Shown here: positions 11,915-22,500 of the stretch, piece by piece
Layout: each line of letters opens with the position of its first letter
Numbering within the stretch: position 1 is the stretch's first letter
Assembly: GCF_001831475.1 (NCBI RefSeq)
Contig: NZ_CP017688.1
Location: 1,736,001-1,800,000, forward strand
Length of the DNA: 64,000 nt
DNA from: Flavobacterium crassostreae
Lineage (GTDB): Bacteria > Bacteroidota > Bacteroidia > Flavobacteriales > Flavobacteriaceae
Reading direction: 5' to 3'
The notes under the pieces: generated by a model
Databases searched by the model: none
What the model was told of the DNA's origin: nothing
What the model saw: the letters and a program-made list of their open reading frames with translations, nothing else
Program-made: the position numbers and the translations under genes

Positions 11915-12850
11915 TTAGGCATAAATATTAGTTAGCCTAAAAAGAAAGAATTCTACATTTCGAACACCTCTAAACTGAGATCTAAATGCTTTTATTTTAG
12001 CGTTGAATGATTCTGCAGAAGCATTAGTACTTCTGTTATCAAAATAGTTTAATATGGTTTGATAATGATTTATAATTGTGCGAGAGATTGTATTGAAAGA
12101 CTTAAATCCAGATTGATTTACTTTTTCATGCCATTTAGCCAACCTTGAAAGTCCAATAATTTTATCGGTTGTTTTCTCAAAGATATTTCTCAAATTCTGA
12201 TCTAGATTGTAAGCTTTTTTGATGTCGGGATATAATTCAAATAAGAACAGTACTCGTTGTAATTGATTCTGTGACCATTTTGATCTATTCTTATACAAAA
12301 AATAATGACTTCTAGCTAAATTGTTTGAGTGTATCCCCATTAATCAATATTTCAGATTCGAAGCGCTTCTTGTTTTTCTTGGCAATGAAACCATATTCGC
12401 TGCCATATCAAGGGTTATTTCTGTAACGGTATTTCGTAGTTTAAGTGGTGTTTTCGATAATAGCAGTAACAGTCTAGGCTTTAGTACCAGCGATTATTGC
12501 TACTATGGTTGTTTTTTTTGCCTTTTCTGGCTTTGTTGTTTAAAATTGGATACTTCGCCATTCGATAGGGAGGTTTGGTCTATTGATAATCTTTTTTCCA
12601 ATGTTTTTAGGAAAAATAATTCATTTTTTTGCATGTAATTTTTGATTCTAGATTCTGAAATCACTTAAAAAATATTTGTATTGATGCGTAAGGTTTTGCC
12701 ACTAACATCATAGAAAGAAGCAATAGCATTGCAATCATTAGGCTCGGAATCGAGTTAATCTCTTTCAAATAAAGATGAAGAATATCTTCTGCTTTTTTAT
12801 AAGAAGTCAGTTCAAAGTATTCAACTATAATTTGATGTAAAAATAACTTG
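11915..12850 (-). pseudogene. ISL3-family transposase, decayed
   Basis: Remnant of a DDE transposase of the ISL3 group. The C-terminal 141 codons (11915-12340) are intact and carry the family block STNASAESFNAKIKAFRSQF and FFLFRLTNIYA. Upstream, recognisable fragments occur in shifting frames on the same strand: LRNTVTEITLDMAANM, TIVAIIAGTKA followed by an in-frame TAG, LSIDQTSLSNGE, AIASFYDVSGKTLR, and EYFELTSYKKAEDILHLYLK near the N-terminal end. At least three frameshifts, one stop and a deletion between the DMAANM and FESEI parts are visible. No terminal inverted repeats were found. It cannot encode an active enzyme. Confidence 0.85.
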
Positions 12851-12900
12851 AGAAGTCACTAAAAGAATCTGGCATCTGTGTTTAATTTTATTTATAAAAA

Positions 12901-12937
12901 AAAACCTCAATTCTGAAATTTTTAGAATTGAGGTTTT
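12901..12937 (-). terminator. pheT terminator
   Basis: Perfect 14-bp stem (12901-12914 with 12924-12937), 9-nt loop; on the minus strand it is followed by a T-run. It starts 20 nt beyond the pheT stop. Confidence 0.85.
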
Positions 12938-12956
12938 TAATTGTTGTATTAAAAAT

Positions 12957-15377
12957 TTATCTTAAAACAGCATCTAATTCTGTTTCAAATGTTTTCTGTA
13001 ATTTATTCATTATTTTATCAATTTGCGTATCTGTAAGGGTTTTGGTAGTATCTTGTAGGATAAAACTCAATGCGTACGATTTTTTACCTTCGGGTAAATT
13101 ATCTCCTTGATAGACATCAAACAAATTAATTTCTTTTAATATATTTTTTTCGGTTTGCTTGGCTAATGCATAAATAGCATCATAATTTACATTTTGATTT
13201 ATTAATAAGGCTAAATCTCTTCGTACTTCAGGGTATTTAGGTATGTCTGTAAATTTAATTTTGCTTGCTGCTGCTTTTATTAGCGTTTCCCAATTAAAGT
13301 CTGCATAATAGACTTCTTGTTTGATATTAAAGTGTTTTAGAATGGATTTTTTGACTAAACCAAATTCTACTAAAGCATTGTGACCAGCACCGATGGCAAT
13401 TCCTTCAGAGAAAATGTCGGATGTTACAGGGCTGTTTTGTGTTTTTTGAATACCAAATCGGGCTAGTATGGCATCTACATGTCCTTTTAGTAAGAAAAAA
13501 TCAGTTGGTTTGGCGGGAGTTGTCCAGCTTTCTTGATTTCTATTTCCTGTCAAAAAGATAGATAGGTGTTTGTGTTCTTCGTAACCGGATAGAAATTTGT
13601 GGTACGTTTTACCAAATTCAAATAATTTTAAATCGTTGTTTTTACGATTTATATTGTAGGATACTGCTTCGAGACCCGAAAATAACAACGACTGGCGTAA
13701 GGTAGCTAAATCATTGCTTAAAGGGTTTAGCATGGTTACGTTATACTCTTCTTTTAAGGTTTCAGAAAGGGCGATATAACTGGCTGTGGTTAAAGAATTG
13801 GCCATTATTTCGTGAAATCCTTGAGAGTTTAGTTGGTTTCCAATGATGTTTTGTAGTTTGTAATCTTCGTTGCGTGGAGATATAGCTACGGTGGCATGGA
13901 ATTTTTTTGAAAAATGAATGTTGTTGTAGCCGTAAACTCTTAGTATTTCTTCGATTACGTCAATTTCTCTTTGTACGTCTACTCGGTAAGAAGGTATGGT
14001 TAGCCCTAGTCCTGTTTCTGAAATGCTGTTTACTTTTATTTCTAGAGAGACTAAAATTTGTTTGATTATGTCTTTAGGAATTTCTTGACCTATTATTTTT
14101 TTTACATTTTGAAAATTTAAAAATACGGTAAAATCTTCAATTTTCTTTTGGTAAATATCACTTACATCTGAGGTGATTTCGCCTCCGGCTACTTCTTGGA
14201 TTAATAGGGCAGCACGTTTTAAGGCATAGGCGGTTATGTTGGAGTCTACTCCTCTTTCAAATCGGAAGGATGCATCTGTGTTTAGTTGGTGTCTTTTGGC
14301 CGTTTTTCGGATGCTTACGGGGTTGAAATAGGCGCTTTCTAAAAATAGGGTATTGGTTTGTTCTGTAACGCCAGAGTTTTTGCCACCAAACACTCCTGCA
14401 ATGCATAATGGGCCTTTTTCGTCGCAGATCATTAAGTCTTCTTCGTGCAAACTGCGTTCTACATCATCTAAGGTGGTGAATTTGGTGCCTGATGGTAGGG
14501 TTTTTACGATTATTTTGCCGTTTATTTTGGAAGCATCAAATGCATGTAAGGGTTGTCCTAGATCGTGTAGTACGTAGTTGGTAACGTCTACAATGTTGTT
14601 TTTGGGGGTAAGTCCAATTGCTTTTAGTCTGTCTTGCAACCATTTTGGGGAGGGTTTTACGGTAATCCCTGATATGGTTAGGCCGCAATATCTTGGTGCT
14701 AATTGGGTATCTTCTATAACGGTATCAATTTTGAGTGTACGCATGTCTACTCTAAAGTTGCTTACAGAGGGTGTCATTAATTCGGCATTTACACCACTTT
14801 GTAATAAACCGGCTCTTAGATCCCGAGCGGTTCCTAGGTGGCTCATGGCATCTGCACGATTGGGGGTGAGTCCGATTTCGAATACTTCGTCGTTTTCTAT
14901 CTTAAAAAGGCTAGCAGCTTTTGTTCCTGCGGTAACGCTTGGGTCTAGAATTAGTATTCCGTCATTTGCTTTGCCTAGGCCTAATTCTTCTTCGGCGCAG
15001 AGCATTCCGTAACTTTCTTGGCCACGTATTTTTCCTTTTTTGATGGTAAAGGCATTGCCTTCTTTGTCATATAAAATGGTTCCAATGGTGGCTACTGCTA
15101 CTTTTTGTCCTGTGGCTACATTGGGTGCTCCACATACTATTTGTAGGGGAGTTTCGGTGCCGATATCTACGGTGGTTAGTTTGAGGCGGTCTGCATCTGG
15201 GTGTGCGGTACAACTAAGTACGTGGCCTACTACAACTCCTTCTAATGCGCCTTTTATGGATTGGTACTTTTCTACGCCTTCTACTTCTAGGCCTAAATCG
15301 GTTAGTAACGCTGCTGTTTCTTCGGAATTCCAGTCTATTTTAATAAATTGCTTTAACCAATTGTAAGATATTTTCAT
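12957..15377 (-). CDS. pheT: Phenylalanine--tRNA ligase beta subunit
   Basis: Cytoplasmic PheT, 806 aa, full length. Domain order: N-terminal MKISYNWLKQFI strand, tRNA-binding OB domain (about 40-150, with AHPDADRLKLTTVD and VCGAPNVATGQKVAVA), B3/B4 editing domain (about 215-390), B5 domain (about 410-475), catalytic-like core (480-690) and the FDX-ACB anticodon-binding domain (about 710-806). It pairs with PheS to charge tRNA-Phe. pheS is not adjacent, so pheT is a single gene here, as in many Bacteroidota. A CAAATATA (minus-strand TATATTTG) -7 box lies just upstream and a strong terminator follows. Confidence 0.97.
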   Translation of the reverse strand: MKISYNWLKQFIKIDWNSEETAALLTDLGLEVEGVEKYQSIKGALEGVVVGHVLSCTAHPDADRLKLTTVDIGTETPLQIVCGAPNVATGQKVAVATIGTILYDKEGNAFTIKKGKIRGQESYGMLCAEEELGLGKANDGILILDPSVTAGTKAASLFKIENDEVFEIGLTPNRADAMSHLGTARDLRAGLLQSGVNAELMTPSVSNFRVDMRTLKIDTVIEDTQLAPRYCGLTISGITVKPSPKWLQDRLKAIGLTPKNNIVDVTNYVLHDLGQPLHAFDASKINGKIIVKTLPSGTKFTTLDDVERSLHEEDLMICDEKGPLCIAGVFGGKNSGVTEQTNTLFLESAYFNPVSIRKTAKRHQLNTDASFRFERGVDSNITAYALKRAALLIQEVAGGEITSDVSDIYQKKIEDFTVFLNFQNVKKIIGQEIPKDIIKQILVSLEIKVNSISETGLGLTIPSYRVDVQREIDVIEEILRVYGYNNIHFSKKFHATVAISPRNEDYKLQNIIGNQLNSQGFHEIMANSLTTASYIALSETLKEEYNVTMLNPLSNDLATLRQSLLFSGLEAVSYNINRKNNDLKLFEFGKTYHKFLSGYEEHKHLSIFLTGNRNQESWTTPAKPTDFFLLKGHVDAILARFGIQKTQNSPVTSDIFSEGIAIGAGHNALVEFGLVKKSILKHFNIKQEVYYADFNWETLIKAAASKIKFTDIPKYPEVRRDLALLINQNVNYDAIYALAKQTEKNILKEINLFDVYQGDNLPEGKKSYALSFILQDTTKTLTDTQIDKIMNKLQKTFETELDAVLR

Positions 15378-15398
15378 CTGTCATTTTTAATATGATTG

Positions 15399-15406
15399 CA
15401 AATATA
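15399..15406 (-). promoter_or_regulatory. pheT -7 box
   Basis: Minus-strand TATATTTG fits TAnnTTTG, 22 nt before the ATG. No well-spaced -33 TTG was found (nearest at 24 nt). Confidence 0.45.
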
Positions 15407-15528
15407 AGGATTGCAGTTTGTAGTAAAAAACAATTTTTTTTGTTTTTTGTTCTATTGGTTGGTCTTTCTGCTTTGGTTGGTGTTGTGGTTTGATGGCGCG
15501 GTTTGATGGTCTAAAACGGGGCTGCAAG

Positions 15529-15596
15529 AGGGATGGTAGTGGAAATCCTTTTATGGAGCTTGGCGCAATAAAAGATTGTAGCGTACAGCCCGACCC
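15529..15596 (-). repeat. Interspersed hairpin element, copy E
   Basis: On the minus strand it begins GGGTCGGGCTGTACGCTACA and ends AGGATTTCCACTACCATCCC. The centre holds an ATCTTTTAT/ATAAAAGGAT stem. Its first 17 bases are identical to those of copy D. It lies between sdaA and pheT. Confidence 0.75.
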
Positions 15597-15622
15597 TGCT
15601 GTAATGGAATGGAAGCAGGGTC
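15592..15622 (-). terminator. Hairpin after sdaA
   Basis: Perfect 9-bp stem GACCCTGCT (15592-15600) / AGCAGGGTC (15614-15622), beginning 15 nt after the sdaA stop and overlapping the outer end of repeat copy E. Copy D has a similarly placed 9-bp hairpin. No clean T-run. Confidence 0.5.
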
Positions 15623-15637
15623 TTGCCATAGTTTTAT

Positions 15638-17065
15638 TTAGCAATCGGATATGTTCACGGCTACTGCTAGTCCTCCTTCGGAGGTTTCTTTGTATTTGTT
15701 GTTCATGTCTTTGGCGGTTTCCCACATGGTGCTTACTACTTTGTCTAAGGGCACTTTGACGTTTTTGGCGTCTGTGGATAGGGCTAGTTCGGCGGCATTT
15801 ATGGCTTTTATGGCTCCCATGGTGTTGCGTTCTATGCACGGGATTTGGACGAGTCCGCCTATGGGGTCACAGGTGAGTCCGAGGTGGTGTTCCATGGCTA
15901 TTTCGGCGGCAATTAGTACTTGTTCTGGTGTGCCTCCCATTAATTCGCATAGTGCGCCGGCGGCCATGGACGAGGATACGCCTATTTCTGCCTGGCAGCC
16001 TCCCATTGCGGCCGATATGGTGGCTCCTTTTTTGAAGATGCTTCCTATTACTCCGGCAACGGATAGAAATTGTTTGATTTCTTTTTCTGAGGCTTGGTGG
16101 TTTTCTATAACTAGGTAGTACATTAAGACCGATGGTATTACTCCGGCGCTTCCGTTGGTTGGGGCGGTTACAATTCTGCCTAATGCGGCATTCACTTCGT
16201 TTACGGCAAGTGCAAAACAGCTAACCCATTTTAAAATTTGACGAAATTTGACTTCGGTACTGCGTATTTGTTCTAACCAGCTATGTTGGTCTGTGTAGTT
16301 GGAGAGGCCTATTAAGCCTTGGTGCATATCAAAGGCTCTACGGCGTACGTTTAGGCCTCCGGGTAGGATCCCTTCGGAGTGACAGCCAATGTACATGCAT
16401 TCGAGCATGGTGTTCCATATGCGTAGGAGTTCTTTGTCTATTTCGGACTCGGTACGCATGGATTTTTCGTTCTCAAAAACAATTTCGGAAATGCTTTTGT
16501 TTTCGCTTTTGCAATAGGCGAGCAACTCGGATGCTTTGTTGATCGGGTAGGGAAAGTGGCATTTTACTTTCTCTTTTTCTTTGGCATTGGCTCGTTCTTC
16601 TTTGACTACAAATCCGCCGCCTATGGAATAAAAGGTTGCGCTATAGCTGTCTCCGGAGCCATTGTATGCAGTAAAGGTCATTCCGTTGGAATGAAAAGGC
16701 AGGAAGTTTTTGTTAAACAAAATATCCTGTGGTATGTTAAATGCTATGGGGTATTTATTGGCTAGAAGTAGTTGTTGTGTGGTTGCAATTTTTTGGATAA
16801 TACCGTCTATGTTTTCTACGGGTATGTATTCTGGGTCTTGCCCGCTTAGACCTAGCATTACGGCTAAATCTGTGGCGTGCCCTTTGCCGGTTAGGGATAA
16901 AGAACCATACAAATCTACTTTGATTCTGGTGGTGGTTTCTAGTAGGTTTTCTTGTGTGAGTTCTTCTAAGAAACGTTCTCCTGCTCTCCAAGGTCCTAGT
17001 GTGTGCGAACTGGATGGCCCAACACCTATTTTGAGCATGTCAAAAATCGAAATGCATTCTTCCAT
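15638..17065 (-). CDS. sdaA: L-serine ammonia-lyase, single-chain Fe-S type
   Basis: Deaminates L-serine to pyruvate and ammonia with an oxygen-labile [4Fe-4S] cluster; cytoplasmic. At 475 aa it is the fused single-chain form: N-terminal beta domain with GPSSSHT (residues 16-22), then the alpha domain with MGGCQAEIG and [14 protein letters not shown], which supply the conserved cysteines. The protein ends exactly in a Cys (NISDC), matching the 'tail-in-mouth' C-terminal Cys that occupies the active site in studied type 2 enzymes (family knowledge). A CAAATATA -7 box (17088-17095) lies 23 nt upstream. A hairpin and a repeat follow it. Confidence 0.93.
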   Translation of the reverse strand: MEECISIFDMLKIGVGPSSSHTLGPWRAGERFLEELTQENLLETTTRIKVDLYGSLSLTGKGHATDLAVMLGLSGQDPEYIPVENIDGIIQKIATTQQLLLANKYPIAFNIPQDILFNKNFLPFHSNGMTFTAYNGSGDSYSATFYSIGGGFVVKEERANAKEKEKVKCHFPYPINKASELLAYCKSENKSISEIVFENEKSMRTESEIDKELLRIWNTMLECMYIGCHSEGILPGGLNVRRRAFDMHQGLIGLSNYTDQHSWLEQIRSTEVKFRQILKWVSCFALAVNEVNAALGRIVTAPTNGSAGVIPSVLMYYLVIENHQASEKEIKQFLSVAGVIGSIFKKGATISAAMGGCQAEIGVSSSMAAGALCELMGGTPEQVLIAAEIAMEHHLGLTCDPIGGLVQIPCIERNTMGAIKAINAAELALSTDAKNVKVPLDKVVSTMWETAKDMNNKYKETSEGGLAVAVNISDC

Positions 17066-17087
17066 ATTAAAATTGTTTTTTTGGTTA

Positions 17088-17095
17088 CAAATATA
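17088..17095 (-). promoter_or_regulatory. sdaA -7 box
   Basis: Minus-strand TATATTTG fits TAnnTTTG, 22 nt before the ATG. No clear -33 partner was found. Confidence 0.4.
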
Positions 17096-17237
17096 ATTGA
17101 ATTTATGAACTCATGGTATCTTATAAGAATTATTATGCTTTTTATGATTAAGGCTTAAAGATTCAAGATTTGTAGTTGTTTTATTGTTTTTGGGTTGTTT
17201 TTTATATCAAAAAAATATTTTTTGGCTTTTGTACTAT

Positions 17238-19523
17238 TTAAAACGGATAGCCAATGGCTAGATTAAATACTAGGTTTTCTTTGCGCCAATTTTTGTCTCC
17301 AAAACTAATTTGGTCTAGTTGCCAACGTGCTCCTTCGGGAAGGTACGGTTTTCGTATTGGAAAAGCTAGGTCTGTTCTTAAGATTAAAAATGAAAAATCA
17401 AATCGAAGGCCTGCACCAACGCCTACGGCTAGTTCTTTTAAAAAACCTTTTGAAAATTTGGCTCCAGGTTTTTCGGGAGTTTCTCGTAGCAACCAAATGT
17501 TTCCAGCATCCAAGAAGAGTGCACCATGAACTAATTTGTATATTTTGGCGCGATATTCTGTACTGAATTCTAATTTTAGATCTCCAGATTGGTCCGGCAA
17601 AAAATTTCCAGAAGTAGCATTGCCATTAAAGGATCCTGGGCCTATGGAGCGTGCTCTAAAGGCACGAATGCTGTTGGATCCGCCATTAAAGAATTGTTTT
17701 ATAAAGGGCATCTGATCTGAATTTCCGTAGGCATATCCTGCTCCTACTAAAATTTTGCTTGCTATTTGTGTTTTGGAACTAAGCTTTAAATAGTGTCTAA
17801 ATTCGTTTTCTATTTTTATAAATTGACTAAAAGGTACTTTGAATATCTCTACGGTGTCTCCTTTTTGCATATTTGCCCAGGATAGCCAGCCCGTTAGGTT
17901 GGCAGATAGATCCAAACTAGCTTTATAATAATAGGTGTGTTTTTTGTTTTGGAGCATGGTATTGGTATAGGTGTAGGAGTAGGTTGGTCCAAAAATCAAT
18001 TGTTTTTCAGTGACTTTGGCCAAAGACGGATCTATGGCTATTTGTTGCCGGTATAGGTTGGTTACATTTTGAGGGCTTGCATAGGTGATTTCGGTTACAT
18101 TGAGTAGGTGTTCTTTGCGTTGGTTTTCTTTCCACAAATAGCCAAAGGAGCCTTTTAGGGTTTGTAGGGAGTATAATTGGGTTCTGTTTTGGTATTCATA
18201 GCCTAGGGTTGCTTTTGTTTTTGGAACAAACCCGCTTGCAGATTTAAAAGGAAAGGGAGCAATAATTCGTGGCCAAATTAGATTTGCTTCGGTACCCAAA
18301 CGGTATACATTAAAACCTTTATTTTGACCAGAAACCTGCACTTCAAGCCCGCCAAAAGCAGATAGGTTGAGTAACTCGGCTCCTTTAAATAAATTGCGGT
18401 TGCTCCAATTGATATTTAGTTCGGTCCCGGTATAATTTGCGGAGTTGGTTTTGGCCGAGATAACTGCTTGTATGGATTTTTTGGGCAGTGGTGTAAGGTA
18501 GTAGTAGACGTCTAAAAAGTTTGCAGTAGTATCTGCAACTTTAAATTGGTTTTTTACAAACTTAAAAGTGCCTAAGTTAACCAAACGATTTAAGGATAAA
18601 TTATGATTGGTGCGGTTGTATAAATCCCCTTTATGGAAATAGAGTGCCCGATCAAAAATTCTGGGTTTGAATTGATTTTTGGAACCAATTATGGTAAAAT
18701 CCTTATATTGTAGTGCGGATTCTGGATCCGGTATGGTGTCTTTGTTTAATCGATAATTTGGGTACACCATAATTTGGTTTATTTGGTATTGTTTTTGGGC
18801 AATGTCGGTAATTTCGGGCTTTATTTTGATGGTCAAATTTACGCGGTGCTCTGCAACGGTACTGTCTACTTCCATTTTTAGATACTCGGCATTAAAATAA
18901 TAAAACCCTTTTTCTTTAAGATGGCTGTCTATGCGTTCTCGTTCTTGTTTAAAAGCATCTAGGCTATAGCCTTGGCCTATTTTTAATAAAGACGTTGGTA
19001 TGGTATGGCGTATGGCATTTGCAACTGCCGAAGAATCTTCGGGATATTTAATTTGTTGGATGACATATTGTTTGCCCGGATTTAAGCTATAGGTGGCTGT
19101 TGCTTTTTTGCCACTACGGCTAGAATCTGCTACAACTTTGGCGTTAAAGTAGCCGTTGTTTTGTACGTAATTTAGAATTATTTTTTGATTATAATTGAGG
19201 TCAACTCTCGAATACAGTATCGGAGGTTCTCCTACTTTATTACGGAGCCAGTATCTAAGTCCTTTTTGTTTTGTGGGCTCTCCGGCCAAATTATAGAAAA
19301 AAAGTTTGGGTCTCCATCCCAAAAAAGTAGTATTGGGCTTGGGTCTCAGTAAAGGGGTTAGTGCTGTTTTTAAAGCTTTTTTTTGTTTTCTTGGGGTAGT
19401 ATTTTCTATTTTGATGGTGGCTCCGGTATACAATAAGCTGCCCTCTGGTAGTTTTTTGGTGCCAGTACAGCCGGTTATTACGATAAGCAATAAGAGTAGA
19501 CTATTTAAGATGCGTGTATTCAT
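17238..19523 (-). CDS. tamL: TamL: lipoprotein-type BamA/TamA-family outer-membrane protein
   Basis: Outer-membrane assembly factor of the Omp85 superfamily, 761 aa. The N-terminus is a lipoprotein signal with lipobox ITGC (Cys19), which distinguishes TamL of Bacteroidota from proteobacterial TamA (family knowledge). POTRA-like repeats follow (about 35-330), then a 16-strand-barrel region (about 340-761) with FFNGGSNSIRAFRARSIGPG and a C-terminal strand ending in Phe (AIGYPF), the usual barrel assembly signal. It starts 30 nt after the tamB stop, on the same strand, so the two are very likely cotranscribed and form one translocation/assembly module spanning both membranes. Confidence 0.9.
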   Translation of the reverse strand: MNTRILNSLLLLLIVITGCTGTKKLPEGSLLYTGATIKIENTTPRKQKKALKTALTPLLRPKPNTTFLGWRPKLFFYNLAGEPTKQKGLRYWLRNKVGEPPILYSRVDLNYNQKIILNYVQNNGYFNAKVVADSSRSGKKATATYSLNPGKQYVIQQIKYPEDSSAVANAIRHTIPTSLLKIGQGYSLDAFKQERERIDSHLKEKGFYYFNAEYLKMEVDSTVAEHRVNLTIKIKPEITDIAQKQYQINQIMVYPNYRLNKDTIPDPESALQYKDFTIIGSKNQFKPRIFDRALYFHKGDLYNRTNHNLSLNRLVNLGTFKFVKNQFKVADTTANFLDVYYYLTPLPKKSIQAVISAKTNSANYTGTELNINWSNRNLFKGAELLNLSAFGGLEVQVSGQNKGFNVYRLGTEANLIWPRIIAPFPFKSASGFVPKTKATLGYEYQNRTQLYSLQTLKGSFGYLWKENQRKEHLLNVTEITYASPQNVTNLYRQQIAIDPSLAKVTEKQLIFGPTYSYTYTNTMLQNKKHTYYYKASLDLSANLTGWLSWANMQKGDTVEIFKVPFSQFIKIENEFRHYLKLSSKTQIASKILVGAGYAYGNSDQMPFIKQFFNGGSNSIRAFRARSIGPGSFNGNATSGNFLPDQSGDLKLEFSTEYRAKIYKLVHGALFLDAGNIWLLRETPEKPGAKFSKGFLKELAVGVGAGLRFDFSFLILRTDLAFPIRKPYLPEGARWQLDQISFGDKNWRKENLVFNLAIGYPF

Positions 19524-19553
19524 TGTAAGAGATTGTTTAAAAAAACAGAATCG

Positions 19554-22500
19554 TTATTCGGCTGTTTTTTTAGAATGAAATAATTCTTTGAATTGGTTGT
19601 AATCAAGGGTTAAAACAAAAGAAACTCCTGTTTCTACTACTTGTCCTTGCAGAGCCACTTGGTATTTATTTAGACGATAGGCTCTGAGTTTGTAACGGCC
19701 ATCTTTGGATATTTGGTATTCCACAGACACATCGCCAGCAATGCTATTGGCTGCTTGGTTTTGTTGCTGTGGTCCCTCTAATCCAAAACGGCTACCAACA
19801 GTTACTTTTAATCGATCGTCTAATAGTTTTTTAGAAATACCTACATTCAAATCGGTACGGTTTTCTAGATTTCCGGTAGTATAGTCTTCGGTGGCATCTA
19901 AATCAAATTCAATGGCTACGCCATCCACTAATTCTGCTGCAAAATTATTTAATTGTTGCGACAAAATTTTGCTAACACTCTCTCTGGCTAATGAAGATAC
20001 CGAGCTCCCTCCAGCTTGACTTGCAAAAGGATTTTCGCCAATAAAACGATTTAGCAATAACAAAGCAAATACTTGTTTGTTTAATTCTTCTGGTTGTTGG
20101 CGCAATTGAGATAATTTGGCTTGGGTAGTACTAATAATTTCAGTGGCTACGTTATTGTTTCCTTCTGGAAGTACAATATCAAAATGGATGGACGGCTGGA
20201 GTAATTCGCCCTTCATTAGTAGCTCGGTTTCAAAGGGTATTTTTTGTTTGTAGGTATTTCTAACTGCAGATGTGGTACCTGCTAATTGGCTATCTACTAA
20301 ATCAATTGGAGCAACCTCGTTTTTGTAAACGGCTGTTATGGCAACTTCTGCCGAGGTAGGCTCTCCAGTCCATAGAAGATAGCTGCCTTTTTTTATCTCA
20401 AATTTACGATTAATTAGATTAAAATTCATTTCGTAGGTACCTTCTTGTATTTCGTATCTTCCGGTAAGGTTGGTTTTTCCAGAAGGATCTATTCCGCCAG
20501 AGAGCTGTGCTTGGCCTTTTAATTTCAAGAAATCTCCATTGGCCTTGTCTAATACCATAGTCAGAGCTGCTTTTTTATCAATTTCAATGTTTACCGCAGC
20601 GTTAATGCCTTTTATGGCAGTTTCACGTAATTTTTCTTGGGTGGTGATTTTGGTAATTAATGGCGGATTGTCTGCATCTACAAAAGAAACAATGCCCTCT
20701 CTATCTGCAATAGATGGGTCAGATTGCGGCAATACGAGTACAAAATCCGTATTGGCATTTATTTTAAGATTTCCATCAACCATTGGGTTATTCCAATCTC
20801 CTTTTATGCGTAAATGGTTGTCTAAATATAAAGCACCGTAATACAAATCATTGTCTTTCTCTTCAGAATTTATAGCCTTAAAATTGGTGGCATCTACCGT
20901 AAGGTTAAATGCGGGGTTGCTGGCATCTGTAGTAGAAATAGTTCCATTAAGTACCAGGGTATTGTTGTTTTCGTCTTTAAGGGTAAAAGCATCAAAACCA
21001 ATGGTCTCTCCGCTAAATTTGAGCGTGTTGTTAGTGTCTTTAAAAACAGAATTTAGAGGAGTTACTCTAAAACCTATTTGGTTAAAGTTTAAACTTCCTA
21101 CCAGCTGTGGTTGGTTTATTGTGCCTGTTAGAGCTAGCGATCCGTTTATAAAACCCGTACTTTCTTTAAGGTTGCCCATAGTAAAGCCTTGAATGCTTTT
21201 TAAATGTAATTTTTCGATTGCTAATTTTAGGTCTAGATTAGCCGTATTGGTGTGGTAGGTTCCGTCTAGGTTTAGTTGGTTATCTTGTCCGGAGAGGGCT
21301 ATTTTTGTGGTATAGGTATTGGCTCTAGAATTTTCTATTTCAAGATCTATACTACCTAGAGTATCATTCCGGAAGCTAAAGTCTTCCACTTTTAGGGCAG
21401 CCTTAAAAACAGGGTTTTTAGTTGCATTTTGGATTGTGGCACTACCGTTTAGGGTTCCGTTAAACTGCAAACTATCTTTTTGAATCCAATTACGGATAGT
21501 CTTTATCTCGAAATCGGCAAATGTTACAGATAGGGGCGCATTTTTTTTGGTAGATAAAGAAGCAATCTCTAGGCTACTTTTGGAGTTATTTAATTTAAAA
21601 TCCCGTGCCTGAATGCCGGTTTTACCAAACTGAATTAGATTGGTAGCAGCAATTGTCCACGGCTTGTAATTTAAAATCAAAGTACTTGGGTCCAAATGCA
21701 CTTCGGTATTTCTAGGAGTAGTTTTTAGGGTTCCTGCTACAGAATAACGCAGAGTATCATTGCTGTCTTTAAGTTCTAACTGATAGGTTGCGGTTTGGTC
21801 TTTTAATTGGCCCTTGATTGCAGTGGCGGGTAGTTGCAATTGGTTGTTCTGAAGGCTATCTATGGCAAAGTCATAAAAAAGGGTTTTGTCTTTAGTGCTA
21901 ACATTCAAAATAGCGTTAGTAATGGTGTTTTGACCGTATAGTAATTTTGGGATTTTTCCGTTAACAATAATACTATCTTTTTTACTGTGGTAGCTTCCGG
22001 AAATAAAAAATGGTTCTAAAACCTGAACTTGAGGCATTATTTTATGCAGCAAAGGGCTGTCTTTTACCTCTATTTGAAAATCCAAATTCTGTTCTGTTTT
22101 GTTTTTGGCAGCTAAAATTGGTTTTGGGGCATAATAAACCGATAACGAGTTTTTTAAAGCAGCAGTTATTGTAGTTAAAGTATAGTTACCTCTAACAGAT
22201 GCGTTCAAAAACGGCGATTTTAGTACCACGGCACTAGTATCTGGCAGTACTCTAGCAGACAAACTAATGGTGTCTGTAACAAATTGCTGTTCTGCATCTG
22301 CAACGGTAAGTTGGATGATGTCTACTTTTCCTTTTAAATTATCCAAACTCGCCGAGGCTATGGCAGCATTCATGGTGCCTCTTATTTTGAGAGGGCCCGC
22401 ATGTAGGTTTAGTTTTTCTAGATCTGCGATATCTACATTTAAATGGGCTTTTACTGCCGGATATTTGTCTTTAAAGCTGCCACTGCTTACTAAATCAAAC

